A stretch of DNA of 5,717 bases from Bacillota bacterium (GTDB taxonomy: Bacteria; Bacillota; Clostridia; Oscillospirales; Oscillospiraceae), in the NCBI GenBank assembly GCA_009781925.1, contig WQUU01000109.1, forward strand, positions 1 to 5,717. The letters are read 5' to 3'. Every line of letters starts with the position of its first letter. Position 1 is the first letter of the stretch. The notes under the pieces are model-generated. The model made no database searches and was not told where the DNA came from. It saw only the letters and a list, made by a program, of their open reading frames with translations. This document shows positions 4,360 to 5,717 of the stretch, one piece after another. A program made the position numbers and the translations under genes.

Positions 4360-4372
4360 GAAATTCTAATTT

Positions 4373-4639
4373 ATGAGAAGCGAAAACGTCTTGGAAGCCC
4401 TCTATTACGGCAACATCGCCCCATTTGAAAGCCGCTTTGACCGCAATCCCGCTTACATGAACGCCGCGAAAACCCTCTGTGACCGGGAAGAACAATTGAC
4501 CGCGTCATTGAATGCGGAGGAACAGCAAATCTTCGCCCAACTCGTGGACGCGCAATGCGAACTCTCAGACGTCAGTGGACTGGAATACTTCACCGAAGGA
4601 TTTCGCCTGGGCGCGCAATTCACGCTTGCCGCTTTCTGA
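4373..4639 (+). CDS. DUF6809-like small protein of unknown function
   Basis: This 88-residue protein is probably a cytosolic all-helical protein. The features are SENVLEALYYGNIAPFE (3-19) near the N-terminus, a central helical stretch with TLCDREEQLTASLNAEEQQIF (about 34-54), and a C-terminal LEYFTEGFRLGAQFTLAAF (70-88). The LEALYYGNI start and the YF.EGFRLGA.. end match my memory of DUF6809, a small family frequent in Clostridia and often on mobile or accessory DNA. No biochemical function is known to me. ATG 4373 is preceded by GAAAGGA (4355-4361) with an 11-base spacer, inside the 28-bp palindrome, so translation may be gated by that structure. A promoter of its own was not convincingly found, and it may be read from the RHH promoter. 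A bidirectional terminator follows 11 bases after the stop. Confidence 0.82.
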   Translation: MRSENVLEALYYGNIAPFESRFDRNPAYMNAAKTLCDREEQLTASLNAEEQQIFAQLVDAQCELSDVSGLEYFTEGFRLGAQFTLAAF

Positions 4640-4650
4640 TCGCCCCCAAA

Positions 4651-4680
4651 TGAAAAAACCGCCGGGAGGCGGTTTTTTCA
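4651..4680. terminator. Bidirectional intrinsic terminator between the DUF6809 gene and rpsR
   Basis: TGAAAAAACCGCC (4651-4663) and GGCGGTTTTTTCA (4668-4680) are perfectly complementary over 13 bp with a GGGA loop. Both strands give a GC stem followed by T6, so it ends the DUF6809 gene on + and the rpsF-ssb-rpsR operon on -. It begins 2 bases after the rpsR stop codon. Confidence 0.93.
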
Positions 4681-4681
4681 G

Positions 4682-4924
4682 TTACTCCGTCACATAGGGC
4701 AGCAGCGCGATCTGGCGGGCGCGCTTGATGGCCTCGGTGAGTTCGCGCTGATGGGGGGCGCAGGTGCCCGTCGTACGGCGGGGGAGGATCTTGCTGCGCT
4801 CGGACAGGAAACGGCGCAGACGGGCCGTGTCTTTGTAGTCAATGTGCTCGCACTTGTCCACACAGAACTGGCATACTTTTCTGCGCTTGCGCATTTTGTT
4901 CCGATCTTGTTGTTCTGTTGCCAA
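4682..4924 (-). CDS. rpsR: Small ribosomal subunit protein bS18, cysteine-containing form
   Basis: This 80-residue S18 binds next to S6 in the platform of the 30S subunit. Diagnostic parts are the basic N-terminus RKRRKVCQFC, YKDTARLRRFLSERSKILPRR (30-50) and the conserved end IKRARQIALLPYVTE. C18, C21, C55 and H58 (CxxC plus CxxH) form the putative zinc-binding set of the C+ version of S18, known from genomes that may carry both C+ and C- paralogues. There is one further cysteine, C25. The start is TTG 4924: AGGAGG (plus positions 4933-4938) lies 8 bases upstream and the product begins MATEQQ. The next ATG would be residue 11 and lacks a Shine-Dalgarno. It is the last gene of the rpsF-ssb-rpsR operon, 24 bases after ssb. 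Confidence 0.97.
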   Translation of the reverse strand: MATEQQDRNKMRKRRKVCQFCVDKCEHIDYKDTARLRRFLSERSKILPRRTTGTCAPHQRELTEAIKRARQIALLPYVTE

Positions 4925-4948
4925 AGCGATGGCCTCCTAACTGTTAAA

Positions 4949-5431
4949 TTAAAATGGCAATTCGCCGTCGTCGTCCAGCTCGGAAAAAGCGGACGGCTGG
5001 GAAGCGGGACGGCTGGGGGCGCTGTCATAAGCGCTGGAACTCTGAGACGGGGCGGGCCGGGGGGAGGGGCTGTAAGATGAGGAATAGTCGCCACCGCCCT
5101 CGCGGCTTTTTCTGGTCTCACCGAAGGTCACGCTGTCGGCGATGACTTCGGCGCTGCGGCGCTTGTTGCCCTCTTTGTCCTGCCAGTCGCGGATCTGGAG
5201 CCTGCCCATGACGATGGCCATCATACCCTTGGTAAAATTCTTGCTGACAAACTCAGCCGTCTTTTGCCAGGTCACGATGTCGATAAAATCGGTCTGCCTT
5301 TCGGCGCCGTCGCGGCCGCGAAAATCGCGATCCACCGCCAGGGTAAACGATGTCACAGGGGTGTTGTTCTGGGTGTAACGCATTTCCGGGTCGCGGGTGA
5401 GGCGGCCCATGAGAGTGATGTGGTTGAGCAT
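4949..5431 (-). CDS. ssb: Single-stranded DNA-binding protein
   Basis: SSB coats single-stranded DNA during replication, repair and recombination and recruits partner proteins. The 160-residue product has the OB fold at about residues 1-104 (MLNHITLMGRLTRDPEMRYT at the start, FIDIVTW 49-55, GMMAIVMGRLQIRDW 69-83). A low-complexity Ser/Pro/Ala linker follows (about 105-150), then the acidic tip DDDGELPF (153-160) that binds repair and replication partners. Length and layout are those of a housekeeping Firmicute SSB. ATG 5431 is supported by AGGAGG (plus 5441-5446), 9 bases upstream, which overlaps the rpsF stop codon, so translation of the two genes is probably coupled. It lies between rpsF and rpsR, as in most Firmicutes. 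Confidence 0.98.
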   Translation of the reverse strand: MLNHITLMGRLTRDPEMRYTQNNTPVTSFTLAVDRDFRGRDGAERQTDFIDIVTWQKTAEFVSKNFTKGMMAIVMGRLQIRDWQDKEGNKRRSAEVIADSVTFGETRKSREGGGDYSSSYSPSPRPAPSQSSSAYDSAPSRPASQPSAFSELDDDGELPF

Positions 5432-5444
5432 AATGGTGACCCTC

Positions 5445-5717
5445 CTACGGCCGCAGGGTCACGAGACTGCGGAGAACGCCGTCCGTGATACCGAGTACGC
5501 GGCTGAGTTCCGCCGGAAACTCCGGCGCTGACGTGAATTTGATGAGGACATAGGTTCCCTCGGAGAAGTCGTCAATTTCATAGGCAAGTTTGCGCTTGCC
5601 CATCTCCTCCAGTTCGTCCAACGTGCCATTCTGCTCGACAAGTGTCTTGAACTTCTCGGCGATCGCCGAGCTCTCCTCCTCGTCGAGGGTCGGGTCGATG
5701 ATGTACATCACTTCATA
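5445..5717 (-). CDS. rpsF: Small ribosomal subunit protein bS6, 5' end cut by the window
   Basis: The frame is open to the right edge and ends at TAG 5447-5445, giving 90 visible residues that begin YEVMYIIDPTLDEEE. This is the usual S6 N-terminus a few residues after the start methionine, so only a handful of codons are missing. The GTG at 5711 is the codon for V in YEVMYI and is not the start. Other S6 features are KFKTLVEQNGTLDELEEMGKRKLAYEI (about 22-48), the strand GTYVLIKFTS (about 55-64) and the short end LRSLVTLRP. S6 is the 30S partner of S18, encoded two genes downstream. The operon promoter and any S6:S18-binding leader would lie outside the window. ssb starts 13 bases after the stop. 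Confidence 0.97.
   Translation of the reverse strand, partial: YEVMYIIDPTLDEEESSAIAEKFKTLVEQNGTLDELEEMGKRKLAYEIDDFSEGTYVLIKFTSAPEFPAELSRVLGITDGVLRSLVTLRP

Noticed and set aside
4342..4370. A plus-strand promoter TTGTAC-N17-TCTAAT before the DUF6809 gene.
   Set aside because: It would start transcription at about 4377, after the ATG at 4373, and its -35 is only the palindrome core. AAGACA-N16-TATATC (4290-4317) is another weak option, but neither is convincing.
4690..5121. Alternative frames across rpsR and ssb (4690-5121 minus, 4751-5080 plus).
   Set aside because: They are Pro/Ala/Arg- or Gly-rich shadows of the SSB linker and S18. The real genes have clear family matches and ribosome binding sites.

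Overview
The window looks like chromosomal DNA of a GC-rich Clostridia-type Firmicute, probably an Oscillospiraceae/Ruminococcaceae-like gut anaerobe. The grounds are strong AGGAGG-type ribosome binding sites, GTG and TTG starts, the MurJ/SpoVB-like, MazG, HU, RqcP neighbourhood known from Bacillus and Clostridia (yabM-yabN-hup-yabO), a cysteine-containing S18 and a DUF6809-type protein. This lineage call is an inference from family memory, since no database was searched.

Left part (1-3436, + strand): the 3' end of a YebC/PmpR-family gene, a multi-spanning MurJ/SpoVB-like flippase, a two-domain MazG pyrophosphohydrolase and the nucleoid protein HU. Two repeat-like inverted-repeat elements sit in the gaps (about 344-388 and 2046-2107). 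A perfect 17-bp bidirectional terminator closes this block. It also serves rqcP (S4-domain ribosome quality-control factor), which here faces the opposite way from its neighbours.

Middle part (3677-4681): an accessory-looking block between two housekeeping loci. It holds a 67-aa protein with its own terminator, a ribbon-helix-helix (CopG-like) regulator behind a fully consensus promoter (TTGACA-N17-TATAAT) with an operator-like dyad, and an 88-aa DUF6809-like protein. The 140-bp gap between the last two is not empty. On the minus strand it has an extended -10 promoter (TTGAAA-N17-TATAAT with TGn), a wobble-stabilised hairpin and a terminator-like hairpin with a T run. Together these predict an undescribed antisense small RNA of about 80 nt. 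A 28-bp palindrome covers both the -35 box of that promoter and the Shine-Dalgarno of the DUF6809 gene. This is the most interesting part of the window.

Right part (4682-5717, - strand): the 3' end of the classic rpsF-ssb-rpsR operon (S6, single-strand binding protein, S18), ending at a 13-bp bidirectional terminator shared with the DUF6809 gene. rpsF runs off the right edge. No tRNA, rRNA, CRISPR array, transposase or integrase was seen, and no gene-free stretch reaches 300 bases.
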